This document shows positions 54,908 to 62,288 of a DNA stretch of 64,000 nt, one piece after another (within the stretch, counting starts at the first letter, position 1; the number at the start of each line of letters is the position of its first letter). The position numbers and the translations under genes were made by a program. A model generated the notes under the pieces. The model was not told where the DNA came from and searched no databases. It saw only the letters and a program-made list of their open reading frames with translations. The stretch spans positions 1 to 64,000 of the forward strand of contig NZ_AUMN01000010.1 of the NCBI RefSeq assembly GCF_000430705.1, given 5' to 3'. Source of the DNA: Arthrobacter castelli DSM 16402 (lineage in GTDB: Bacteria > Actinomycetota > Actinomycetes > Actinomycetales > Micrococcaceae).

Positions 54908-56065
54908 ATGTCTGCGACCACTCGGTCCATCCTTACTCCCACTGCGATCGTGCGGCTGGTGCTGGGCTGGGGTGCTTTTGCCGCCCTGATGTTCGCCGGG
55001 CCTCTTCTGGCACCGCCCGTTCCCGCGCTGCTGCTGGTTGCCGCCCTCGTGTTCATCGTCGGCGTCATCCTGGTCTGTGCCTTCGGGGTGGTGCATGAAG
55101 CCGAACACCTCGCCCGACGGCTGGGTGATCCCTACGGCTCCCTGGTGCTGACGCTCTCCATCGTGCTGATCGAGGTGATCCTCATCGCCGCCGTCATGCT
55201 CGGCCCTGGCGAGCACAGCACCATTGCCCGGGATTCAGTCATGGCTGTGTCGATGATCATCCTCAACGCTGTTATCGGACTGGCACTCCTCGTCGGCGGG
55301 ATAAAGCACGGCGACCTTGGCCACAACCGCACGGGGACATCCGCCTACCTGGCCATGCTCGTAGTCCTGTCCTCGCTCGCCTTTGCGCTGCCTGCCCTGA
55401 TCGGCCACGAGGGCGAGTACCTGCCCTGGCAGGAGATTCCCATCATCGTGCTGACGCTCGGGCTCTATGCCTTCTTCCTCTTCCGCCAGATGGGCAAGCA
55501 GGCCGATGACTTCCGGGAGGTCGACCCGCGGTTGACCGTCCGCGACGCCGGGCAGGACACAGCCCGATCCGAGGCGGAACACACCAATATCGTCCAGGTC
55601 CTCGCCGAGTACCGCTCGGCAGTGCTGCTGCGGATGGGGCTGCTCGTCGCGACCGTGCTGCCCATCGTGTTGCTCTCCCACGACATGGCCGCCCTTCTGG
55701 ACGACGGGCTCGGGCGCCTCGGGGCGCCGGTCGCACTGGCCGGGATCGTCATCGCGATCATCGTCTTCCTGCCCGAGTCGATCACGTCGGTTCGCGCCGC
55801 GCTGCAGGGGGAGGTCCAGCGCGTCATCAACCTGTGTCATGGTGCGCTCGTCTCGACAGTCGGATTGACCATCCCGGTCGTCCTCGTCATCGGGTTGTTG
55901 ACCGATCAGTCCAACGTGCTGGCCGAATCCCCGGCGAACCTGCTGCTCCTCGGCGTTACCCTGTTGCTGTCGGTGACCACGTTCGCCGCCAAGAACGTCA
56001 CGGCAATGCACGGCGCGGCTCACCTCGTCGTCTTTGCGGTCTACGGGATTACGGTCTTCTCCTGA
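54908..56065 (+). CDS. Ca2+/H+ (cation/proton) antiporter, ChaA type
   Basis: A 385-residue membrane protein with about eleven helices and two Na_Ca_ex repeats. The first repeat has VVHEAEHLARRLGDPYGSL and LSIVLIEVILIAAVML, with the paired Glu residues that bind cation; the second has IVIAIIVFLPESITSVRAAL. A cytoplasmic linker (~195-230) separates them. It would expel Ca2+ or Na+ in exchange for protons. The leader 54758-54907 holds no recognised riboswitch. Confidence 0.9.
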   Translation: MSATTRSILTPTAIVRLVLGWGAFAALMFAGPLLAPPVPALLLVAALVFIVGVILVCAFGVVHEAEHLARRLGDPYGSLVLTLSIVLIEVILIAAVMLGPGEHSTIARDSVMAVSMIILNAVIGLALLVGGIKHGDLGHNRTGTSAYLAMLVVLSSLAFALPALIGHEGEYLPWQEIPIIVLTLGLYAFFLFRQMGKQADDFREVDPRLTVRDAGQDTARSEAEHTNIVQVLAEYRSAVLLRMGLLVATVLPIVLLSHDMAALLDDGLGRLGAPVALAGIVIAIIVFLPESITSVRAALQGEVQRVINLCHGALVSTVGLTIPVVLVIGLLTDQSNVLAESPANLLLLGVTLLLSVTTFAAKNVTAMHGAAHLVVFAVYGITVFS

Positions 56066-56226
56066 GCCGCCGATGGGCGGGATGAATAGCCAAGCCGCTC
56101 TTGACGGCCGACGCTCGGATAGAGCACTCCGGCGCTCAATTCAGTTGCAGAATTGTCCCTGTCGCATAGGCCTGTGAACGTGGGCCGGGGAAGGTGCAAC
56201 CTGGACTGAGCCTGGGAGTTTACGGT

Positions 56227-56547
56227 TCAGTCGGCGCGGCCGACGCCCTCGACCGCGCTCATAAATGCCCGCCACTGCGCACTCAAGTCCTCCAGCTGCC
56301 TGAGCCCCGTGTCCGTTAGTTCGTAGACCTTCCGCGCGGGGCCGGAATCGCTCTGCTCCCACTGCGCCACAATCGCACCTTCGTCCTCGAGTCGTACGAG
56401 TGCGGGGTAGAGCTGGGCCCCCTTGATCGGCTGCAGCCCCGCCGATACGAGGGCCTGCGAGATACCGTACCCGTGCCGCGGCGCGACAGCGAGTACCCGG
56501 AGGATAAGCATCGGCAGTGAGGCTCGCTGCCACGCGGCGATGCTCAC
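56227..56547 (-). CDS. PadR-family transcriptional regulator
   Basis: A 106-residue PadR protein: LPMLILRVLAVAPRHGYGIS, then the recognition region KGAQLYPALVRLEDEGAIVA and wing KVYELTDTGLRQLEDL. Its GTG overlaps the stop of the preceding membrane-protein gene (GTGA). It probably represses the two-gene unit from the palindrome upstream of that gene. Confidence 0.9.
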   Translation of the reverse strand: MSIAAWQRASLPMLILRVLAVAPRHGYGISQALVSAGLQPIKGAQLYPALVRLEDEGAIVAQWEQSDSGPARKVYELTDTGLRQLEDLSAQWRAFMSAVEGVGRAD

Positions 56548-57545
56548 TGCGCCTTCGCCCACGGCCGTCGGCCCCAGCCGAGGCCAAGGGCGAGAGCGGC
56601 GACAGCGGCCAAAACAACCGCCACCGGGATTGTCAACGTTCCCCAACTCTGGTTTGCGAGGACGAGTGCGGCGATTACCAGCGGAGCCCCCGTGCCGGCG
56701 ATGGTGGATGCCCACCAGCGCCGTGCCCGCGCGACCTGATCGGCCGCGGCCAGTTCGCGGGCCAGGGCCAGCGGGTGACCGAACTCCTCGTAGGCCGACG
56801 TCCGTCTGGATCCCAGTGCCTGCTCGATCTCGGCTACGTGACCGCGAGCAGTGCCGGCCGGCATCAGTCGGGACCGCAAGCCACCCCTGAAGCGGTCCAG
56901 CCACCTGGCGTCGTCCCAGCTCTCGCGAAGTGCCGGCTGCGGCATCCGACCCGCGACCACCAGCGCGACGATGCCCGGGGTAAGCACCACCAGAGCCAGG
57001 AGTGGCACAGGCACATTGTGCGCTGCGATGTGCCCTGAGCCCAGGTTCGCCGCGGCGACTATGCCTGCGATGGCGATCGCCGCCGCAAAGACCAGCGCAC
57101 CGGCTGCTGAAATCGATCGCCCAGAGGAGAAGAGTGCCCGAGTCACGACCCATCCCACGAAGACAATCAGTACTCCCGCGGCGACCAAGGCGTGCGCGAT
57201 GTCTATGTCGACGGACCAGCCATGGCGGATAATCACGAGCAGCACCGCGACGGCGGCGATCCCCACCAGCGTGTGCCCGACCTCCCTGAGCGCTGGTCGC
57301 AGCCCCCCGCCCAGGGAGGCCCGAACCGCCTCATCAACGGTCGCGAGCTCGGTAGCGTCTTCTGCCGCGAGCTCGCCTGCGTCGCCAAAGAGCTCGGTCG
57401 CGGGAACCTCGGCCTCACGGACAGCGTCGAGCAACTCACGCTCACGCTCCTCGAGCGTAAGCGCCGGAACATGCTTGCCGACCATCGACATTCGGTAGCG
57501 CTCCACCCACTTTTGGTCCACGACGGGCCACGCTCTCACATTCAC
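56544..57545 (-). CDS. Membrane protein cotranscribed with PadR
   Basis: A 333-residue protein. The N-terminal ~60 residues are a soluble helical part (WVERYRMSMVGKHVPALTLEE). Four helices span ~93-205 (LVGIAAVAVLLVIIR; LVAAGVLIVFVGWVVTRALF); a soluble segment with EIEQALGSRRTSAYEEFG follows, then two C-terminal helices. It resembles permease-prefix/DUF1700-like proteins paired with PadR. GTG 57545 was chosen since AAGGAG lies eight bases upstream; another GTG at 57554 is too close to that site. Confidence 0.8.
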   Translation of the reverse strand: MNVRAWPVVDQKWVERYRMSMVGKHVPALTLEERERELLDAVREAEVPATELFGDAGELAAEDATELATVDEAVRASLGGGLRPALREVGHTLVGIAAVAVLLVIIRHGWSVDIDIAHALVAAGVLIVFVGWVVTRALFSSGRSISAAGALVFAAAIAIAGIVAAANLGSGHIAAHNVPVPLLALVVLTPGIVALVVAGRMPQPALRESWDDARWLDRFRGGLRSRLMPAGTARGHVAEIEQALGSRRTSAYEEFGHPLALARELAAADQVARARRWWASTIAGTGAPLVIAALVLANQSWGTLTIPVAVVLAAVAALALGLGWGRRPWAKAQ

Positions 57546-57557
57546 TGTGGTCACTCC

Positions 57558-57590
57558 TTGTATCTAGATTGAAAACATATCTAGATACAA
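57558..57590. promoter_or_regulatory. Perfect 12-bp-arm palindrome, probable PadR operator
   Basis: TTGTATCTAGAT (57558-57569) and ATCTAGATACAA (57579-57590) are perfect inverted arms around TGAAAACAT. It lies right at the ribosome binding site and promoter of the membrane/PadR operon. Long AT-rich palindromes of this form are typical PadR targets. Confidence 0.75.
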
Positions 57591-57701
57591 TCACAAGCAA
57601 GGCTGCGAAGGCAACACCCGATTGTCGCCACCGGAGCTCCGAAAGGTGACGGGCGTCAATGGTCGCGGGATGTATAGCGTGTGGGAGTGGCTGAGGAAAA
57701 T

Positions 57702-58235
57702 CTACCGGGCCGGAATCGGGCAGTTGTCCTCGGACTTGGCGCGCTTGACGAAGGCCCACGCCAGCAGGCCAATGGACAGCACGGCAAGCAGTGGTTGCAG
57801 TGGTTCGAAGTACTGCACGGCGCCGGTGGTGCCAAGCGCCAGCAGCACCAGCTTGTTGCAGACCGGGCAGCCGACGGCGAAGAACGCGATGATGGTGCCG
57901 GCGGCCCCGAAGCGCCCCTTGTCTTTCTCCCCGCGCTCCGAGTCCGAACCCTCTTGCTCACCACGGTGCGCTCCCGACGTCGTCGCCACGTAGGTGGCCA
58001 CCAGCAGGCCGGTCAGCACCGCGGTGGCAATCAGGGCTGGCACCGACCACCAGGTGGGCGGGATCTCCCGGATGAACAGCGGGGTGTCGATCAGGTCGGT
58101 GGGGATGGCAATGACCAGGTACGTCAGCACGGCGGTGCCGGCAGCGGCAACCCAGCGCCGTGCGGGCCACCGCCGCAGTGCCGTCGCCAAGGGGAGCTGT
58201 GCCGGCTTCCGCGGGACTTGGCTAGCGGTCTTCAC
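57702..58235 (-). CDS. Membrane protein with CPVC motif, third gene of thiol-redox operon
   Basis: A 177-residue protein with about four helices. The third (IIAFFAVGCPVCNKLVLLAL) carries a C-x-x-C pair at its start, suitable for thiol-disulfide exchange in the membrane. GTG 58235 lies inside the CcdA-like gene end (14-bp overlap), so it is part of the same transcript. It could receive electrons from or pass them to the CcdA-like protein or oxidise the DsbA-like protein as DsbB/VKOR do; I know no family name. Confidence 0.75.
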   Translation of the reverse strand: MKTASQVPRKPAQLPLATALRRWPARRWVAAAGTAVLTYLVIAIPTDLIDTPLFIREIPPTWWSVPALIATAVLTGLLVATYVATTSGAHRGEQEGSDSERGEKDKGRFGAAGTIIAFFAVGCPVCNKLVLLALGTTGAVQYFEPLQPLLAVLSIGLLAWAFVKRAKSEDNCPIPAR

Positions 58236-59100
58236 GAGTCTTGCCTCCGGTCGATTGCACTCCCACGTTATCGGCGGGGTTGCCACTGGAACGATGGGCA
58301 CGCATCCGACGTCGATAGAGCAGCGCTGCCAGCACCAGCAAGACAGCAGCGATGGTCATGAAGGCGATGTTGGAAACCGATCCTATGGTCTCACTCATCG
58401 CGGTTTCGAGCGCGAATTGGTCGCCGACGCTGAGCACTCCGCCGAGGGTCGCGGTGCCGTTGGTGAGCAACAGCAGCACGCCGATTCCGATCGCCAGAAA
58501 CCCGGAGATGATCATGATCCAGGAGTTGGACCAGCGGCCGATGGTCAGCGGGCGGGGCCGCAGCCAGCTCCGGCCGGAAATACCCAGCTTGTCCCATACC
58601 AGTGCGAGGATGAACAGCGGCAGTGCCATGCCCAGCGCATAGAGCGCCAGCAGGATTCCGCCATACACCGCGCTGCTGCCGACGGCGGCGACGGTCAGGA
58701 TCGAGCCCAGAATAGGCCCGGTGCAGACGCCGGCCACGCCGTACACGGCGCCAAGCACATACACCGACAGCCGGGAGGTGCCCGATGGTGCGCCGCGGCG
58801 GAACAGGGCCGGCATCGGGATCCCCAGGATCTGCACCAGGCCGAGGGCCATCACCAGCACCGCCGCCGTCGTCACCAGCACGTAGCGATGCTGCGTCAGC
58901 AGCCCGCCGAGTACCCCGGCGAATACCCCGAGTGGAACCAGGGTCGAGACCAGGCCCGCGTAAAAGACGCCGGTGCGGACCACCAGTGTGCGCGGGGTGG
59001 AGAACGCGTAGGCGAAGAAGGCGGGCAGCAGCAGCGCCGAGCACGGGCTGAACAAGGTGAGGATCCCGCCGGCGAAAGCCCCCGCGTAGCCGATATCCAC
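58222..59100 (-). CDS. CcdA/DsbD-like thiol-disulfide membrane transporter
   Basis: A 292-residue protein with an N-terminal FAGGILTLFSPCSALLLPAF (Cys in SPC) and, later, VYGVAGVCTGPILGSILTVA with the second Cys; six helices in the core plus an extra C-terminal helix (MTIAAVLLVLAALLYRRR). The Cys pair carries reducing power across the membrane. Its GTG overlaps the stop of the DsbA-like gene by one base (TAGTG). Confidence 0.9.
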   Translation of the reverse strand: MDIGYAGAFAGGILTLFSPCSALLLPAFFAYAFSTPRTLVVRTGVFYAGLVSTLVPLGVFAGVLGGLLTQHRYVLVTTAAVLVMALGLVQILGIPMPALFRRGAPSGTSRLSVYVLGAVYGVAGVCTGPILGSILTVAAVGSSAVYGGILLALYALGMALPLFILALVWDKLGISGRSWLRPRPLTIGRWSNSWIMIISGFLAIGIGVLLLLTNGTATLGGVLSVGDQFALETAMSETIGSVSNIAFMTIAAVLLVLAALLYRRRMRAHRSSGNPADNVGVQSTGGKTREDR

Positions 59101-59882
59101 TACTTTGCCTCCGCAGTGGCCAGGGCATCTTCAATCGCCTTTTTGAAGTTGCCCAGCGGTTGAGCCCCGACGAGCGGGCGGCCGTTAATCAGGAAGGTCG
59201 GCGTCCCGGTGGCGCCCAGCGACGCGGCTTCCTGCGCATCTGTGACGACCTTTTGCCTGAGCTTGTCCGACTTCATGTCGGCCTTGAATTGGTCGATATC
59301 GGGTACGCCGGCCTGCTTCGCGAATTCGATCAAACGCTCCGGCGGCAGGTCAGGGTGCCCGCGTTCGGGAGCGGCAGCGAACACCACCTTGTTGAAGTCC
59401 CAGAACTTGTCCTGTTGCGCGGCGGCTCGTCCGGCCACGGCGGCCTTGATCGACTGATCGCCGAAGACCGGGAAGTCGCGCCACTCGATGCGCAGCTTGC
59501 CGCTTTCCACGTACTTGTCCACCAGCTTGGGCAGGGTATCCCGGGCGAACAGCGCGCAGAAGGGGCAGCGGTAGTCGGAGTATTCGATCATGACCACCGG
59601 TGCGTCCACGTCCCCGATGGCGGTGGGGTCTCCTGGTGTGCGCCGGGACATGTCAACGGTCTGTTGGCTGGAACCGCCCTGGCTGCTTTGCGGATCCTGG
59701 CCGCCTTGGCCGCCTTGGGTGCTTTCGGCGCCGCCGCTGGCCGGATTGCTCCCTGACGAACCGATCTTTGACCCGATAATGCCCGCCGTCAGCAAGGCAA
59801 GGATCGCGACGATGCCGATGGTCAGGAAGGTAAACTTCCTCGAAGCGGATTTCTCCGGGGCGGGTCGATGGTTATGGGCCAC
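59100..59882 (-). CDS. DsbA-like membrane-anchored thioredoxin-fold protein
   Basis: A 260-residue protein with one N-terminal helix (~16-38, FTFLTIGIVAILALLTAGII), a Gly/Gln/Ser-rich linker to ~75 and a DsbA-type thioredoxin domain. The active site is Cys106-Pro-Phe-Cys109 (YSDYRCPFCALF); the cis-Pro loop is TGTPTFLING. It acts outside the membrane as an oxidase or isomerase. First gene of the DsbA-CcdA-CPVC operon; divergent from a GntR regulator. Confidence 0.92.
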   Translation of the reverse strand: MAHNHRPAPEKSASRKFTFLTIGIVAILALLTAGIIGSKIGSSGSNPASGGAESTQGGQGGQDPQSSQGGSSQQTVDMSRRTPGDPTAIGDVDAPVVMIEYSDYRCPFCALFARDTLPKLVDKYVESGKLRIEWRDFPVFGDQSIKAAVAGRAAAQQDKFWDFNKVVFAAAPERGHPDLPPERLIEFAKQAGVPDIDQFKADMKSDKLRQKVVTDAQEAASLGATGTPTFLINGRPLVGAQPLGNFKKAIEDALATAEAK

Positions 59883-59908
59883 TTGTGCTCCTGGTGAGTT
59901 GGTCAGGA

Positions 59909-59924
59909 AAATGTTTATACATTT
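59909..59924. promoter_or_regulatory. Candidate GntR operator
   Basis: AAATGT (59909-59914) and ACATTT (59919-59924) are perfect inverted arms around TTAT, in the 56-bp gap between the divergent DsbA-like and GntR starts. AT-rich GT...AC palindromes are typical of GntR/HutC proteins. Confidence 0.55.
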
Positions 59925-59938
59925 GTAATCGAGGGTAC

Positions 59939-60700
59939 GTGAGTCAACAAAGCGGAGTAAAGCCAGCCGGCCGGAGCAAGGAACGTGAGCCGGGACGGCC
60001 CTTGTGGAAGTCAGTAAATGCGGACCTGCGCCGTCGGATGGAGCAGGGCGAGTTCAGCTCCGGATTTCCCGGCGAGCTGTCGCTGGCCGAGGAGTACGGG
60101 GTGAGCCGGGGAACCATCCGCGCTGCCTTGCGGCCGCTGCGCGAAAGCGGCTATGTCAGCGCCGAACGCGGCCGCAACCCGCGCGTTGTGGCGGGCGCGA
60201 GCCGCGCCTTCGGGCCGGTCTACAGTCTGCTGGCCACTCTGCGCGAGGCCGGTATGGAGCACCACAGCCAGGTGCTGGAACAGCACGTCGTCCAGGACGT
60301 CAGGGCCGCGTCCCGGCTGGAGCTGGCGCCGGACACTGAACTCTTCCACCTCGCCCGGATCCGTTATGGCGACGGCGCGCCACTGGCGCTCGATGAAGTG
60401 TGGCTGCCTGCCGCCGTCGTACGCCCGCTGCTGGAAGTGGACTTCACGCACACAGCCCTCTACAGAGAGCTGGACCAGGTCTGCGGGATTGTCCTCGATG
60501 GGGGGACTGAACAGTTGAGCGCGGTCGCGGCGACCGAAGAACAGGGGCTCGCGCTGGGTCGCGACGCCGGTACGCCCATGTTGTTCATCGAGCGCGTCGG
60601 CTGCCGCGGCGACCGGCCTCTCGAGTTCCGCCGCAGTTTCATCCTCGGCGACCGGCTGGCGGTGACGACGTCGTTTGGTCGGCTGAAGGATGGTGGCTAA
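59939..60700 (+). CDS. GntR-family (HutC/UTRA) regulator
   Basis: A 253-residue protein: GntR winged HTH near residues 18-80 (FPGELSLAEEYGVSRGTIRA, LRESGYVSAERGRNP) and a UTRA ligand domain (ELFHLARIRYGDGAPLALDE). GTG 59939 has GAGGGT just upstream. It probably controls itself and may control the divergent redox operon, although HutC-type proteins often control catabolic genes elsewhere. Confidence 0.88.
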   Translation: MSQQSGVKPAGRSKEREPGRPLWKSVNADLRRRMEQGEFSSGFPGELSLAEEYGVSRGTIRAALRPLRESGYVSAERGRNPRVVAGASRAFGPVYSLLATLREAGMEHHSQVLEQHVVQDVRAASRLELAPDTELFHLARIRYGDGAPLALDEVWLPAAVVRPLLEVDFTHTALYRELDQVCGIVLDGGTEQLSAVAATEEQGLALGRDAGTPMLFIERVGCRGDRPLEFRRSFILGDRLAVTTSFGRLKDGG

Positions 60701-61320
60701 TCGTTCACGGCATGCAGCAGGGTGTCGATCGCCGTCGTACCCGTGTCCTGCGGACCTTCCGGATCCGTTGAAGTGTTCCGCACGATCCGTTCCGCGGCCA
60801 CCACCTTCAGGGGCGTGGCCGCACGCAGCATCTCCGGGCTGTAGAGCAACGTCTCGTCCGGCGGTCCGCCCGTGCCGCGCGTGAGGTTCTCCTTGTCGTG
60901 GCCGATCACCAGCAGCGTGCCGCCGGGTGAGACCCATTGCGAGGCTCGGCGGATCACCGCGATGTTGGCTGCTTCGTCCAAGTGCAGGTAGGTGATGGTG
61001 ACCAGGTCGAATTCCCGACCCGGTGCCCATTGATTGGCATCGCCCAGCCGCCAATCGATGGAGAGGCCGTTGGCTTCGGCCCGTTCGCGGGCAATGTCCA
61101 GACCCTCGGCGGAGAAGTCGACGGCGGTGACGTCCCATCCGCGGTCGGCGAGCCAGATGGCGTTCCGGCCGTCTCCGGTGGCCAGGTCCACGGCCGTTCC
61201 AAGGCTCAGCCGGCCGGCGATTTCCCGCAGCTGCTGGTGCGGTTGAGTGGCCCAGAGCCCGGCATCCTGCCCGGCCTCACGTGCCCCGCGGTACCGTTCA
61301 TTCCAACCGTGTTCGTCCAT
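60697..61320 (-). CDS. SAM-dependent methyltransferase (class I)
   Basis: A 207-residue Rossmann methyltransferase: motif I VDLATGDGRNAIWLADRG (~44-61), VTAVDFSAEGLDIAR and LGDANQW, then LVTITYLHLDE. This follows the TehB/UbiE type that methylates small thiols, halides or metalloids. ATG 61320 has GGGAGGCG upstream. Convergent with the GntR gene, overlapping by four bases. Confidence 0.9.
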   Translation of the reverse strand: MDEHGWNERYRGAREAGQDAGLWATQPHQQLREIAGRLSLGTAVDLATGDGRNAIWLADRGWDVTAVDFSAEGLDIARERAEANGLSIDWRLGDANQWAPGREFDLVTITYLHLDEAANIAVIRRASQWVSPGGTLLVIGHDKENLTRGTGGPPDETLLYSPEMLRAATPLKVVAAERIVRNTSTDPEGPQDTGTTAIDTLLHAVND

Positions 61321-61339
61321 TCGTCTCGCCTCCCTCTCA

Positions 61340-61510
61340 TCAAAGTACTTCGACCTGGGCCGAGTGGCCAACAGCCCCTGCCAGCCTCGCATCCCGTATC
61401 ACCAGGGGCCATTCGAAGGCTTCGGCCAGGACGATGAACGCGGCATCGCAGGCCGAGAGGTTATTGCGGAGTTGGAACCGTTGCCCGTCGAGGATATCGA
61501 CAATGATGCG
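61340..61510 (-). pseudogene. C-terminal relic of a VapC-type PIN toxin
   Basis: The 56 codons before the TGA at 61340-61342 read RNNLSACDAAFIVLAEAFEW then PLVIRDARLAGAVGH and VEVL. This is the end of VapC-type PIN domains, with the D-A-A-(Y/F)-(V/I)-x-L-A-E helix and R-D-A-R-L. An in-frame stop at 61511 and the absence of an upstream N-terminal part or antitoxin show that it is a remnant. Confidence 0.65.
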
Positions 61511-61607
61511 TCAATTCCATGTATGTATTCCCGGCGGGCCATTGTGCATTCGCCATGCCGGTGCTAAGGCTTGAGGGGAACTGCCTGACTCTGATGGAGG
61601 GATTTCG

Positions 61608-61925
61608 ATGGCTTACAGCAACGATGAAGATCCCGCGCTAAACGAATGGAGCATGCGGGTGACCCAGGCCCTGCAGATCCTCGACCTGAAAATCGACCAC
61701 GCACGGCTGCTGGAAGTCGCTGAACGGTCTTCGCGATCGGCCACGCCCTCGGCCGGGCCGGTCAGTACCTTCGCCGTTGGCTACGCTGCGGGTTTGGCGG
61801 CCCAGAGCGGCAAGAGGGGGCCGGATGGTGTGGTCGAGCAGGCGTCCGATGTCGTCCTGCAGTTGTGCGACGACGGCGATTCGGGCGGTCCGGCCAAGCA
61901 AGGCTGGCCGGACACGGGCCAGTAA
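61608..61925 (+). CDS. DUF6457 protein
   Basis: A 105-residue protein starting MAYSNDEDPALNEWSMRVTQ, with ALQILDLKID and TFAVGYAAGLAAQSG; this is the DUF6457 pattern found near molybdenum-cofactor and formate-dehydrogenase-type genes in actinobacteria. A GGAGGG site lies six bases before the ATG. It fits the molybdopterin oxidoreductase at the right edge of the window. Molecular role unknown. Confidence 0.75.
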   Translation: MAYSNDEDPALNEWSMRVTQALQILDLKIDHARLLEVAERSSRSATPSAGPVSTFAVGYAAGLAAQSGKRGPDGVVEQASDVVLQLCDDGDSGGPAKQGWPDTGQ

Positions 61926-61995
61926 CCTCGGCGGTGGTGCGTCCGGCCTGTGATGCCGCACCGGCGAACCCCGAACGCGCCAATCCGCTCCGCTT

Positions 61996-62045
61996 TGGGA
62001 CATTTGACCGGCGGCGCCGCAGGTTGAATGTCCCATCAGGGAGCG
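61996..62045. repeat. Palindromic repeat, copy A
   Basis: TGGGACATT (61996-62004) pairs perfectly with AATGTCCCA (62037-62045); a GGCGGCGCCGC centre adds a further stem. Similar in plan to copy B 43 bp away. Confidence 0.65.
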
Positions 62046-62087
62046 TTTCCGCCCCGTCGTGCACTGCCCGGCCCGCCCGAAGTCATT

Positions 62088-62149
62088 CTGCTGCGTTTAG
62101 GGATTCTGCATCCGGGGCGCCGTGGATGTGAAGTCCCCAAACGCAGCAG
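62088..62149. repeat. Palindromic repeat, copy B
   Basis: CTGCTGCGTTT (62088-62098) pairs with AAACGCAGCAG (62139-62149); inner arms GGGA / TCCC and GCATCC / GGATGT extend the stem to a GGGGCGCC centre. Together with copy A it fills a 363-bp gap (61926-62288) that has no gene; two GCGGAAGCGACC copies follow at about 62180-62212. Confidence 0.65.
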
Positions 62150-62288
62150 GAAGGCAGTAGCTCGTGGCTGGAGCGACCCGGCGCGGCGGAAGCGACCGGG
62201 GTTCAGCGGAAGCGACCCCGGTCGGCTGTGGGTCATTCGGCCGCCGGCATGATGTGAACCCGCGGTGTTGCGAGGCCGGGCCGTGGCG

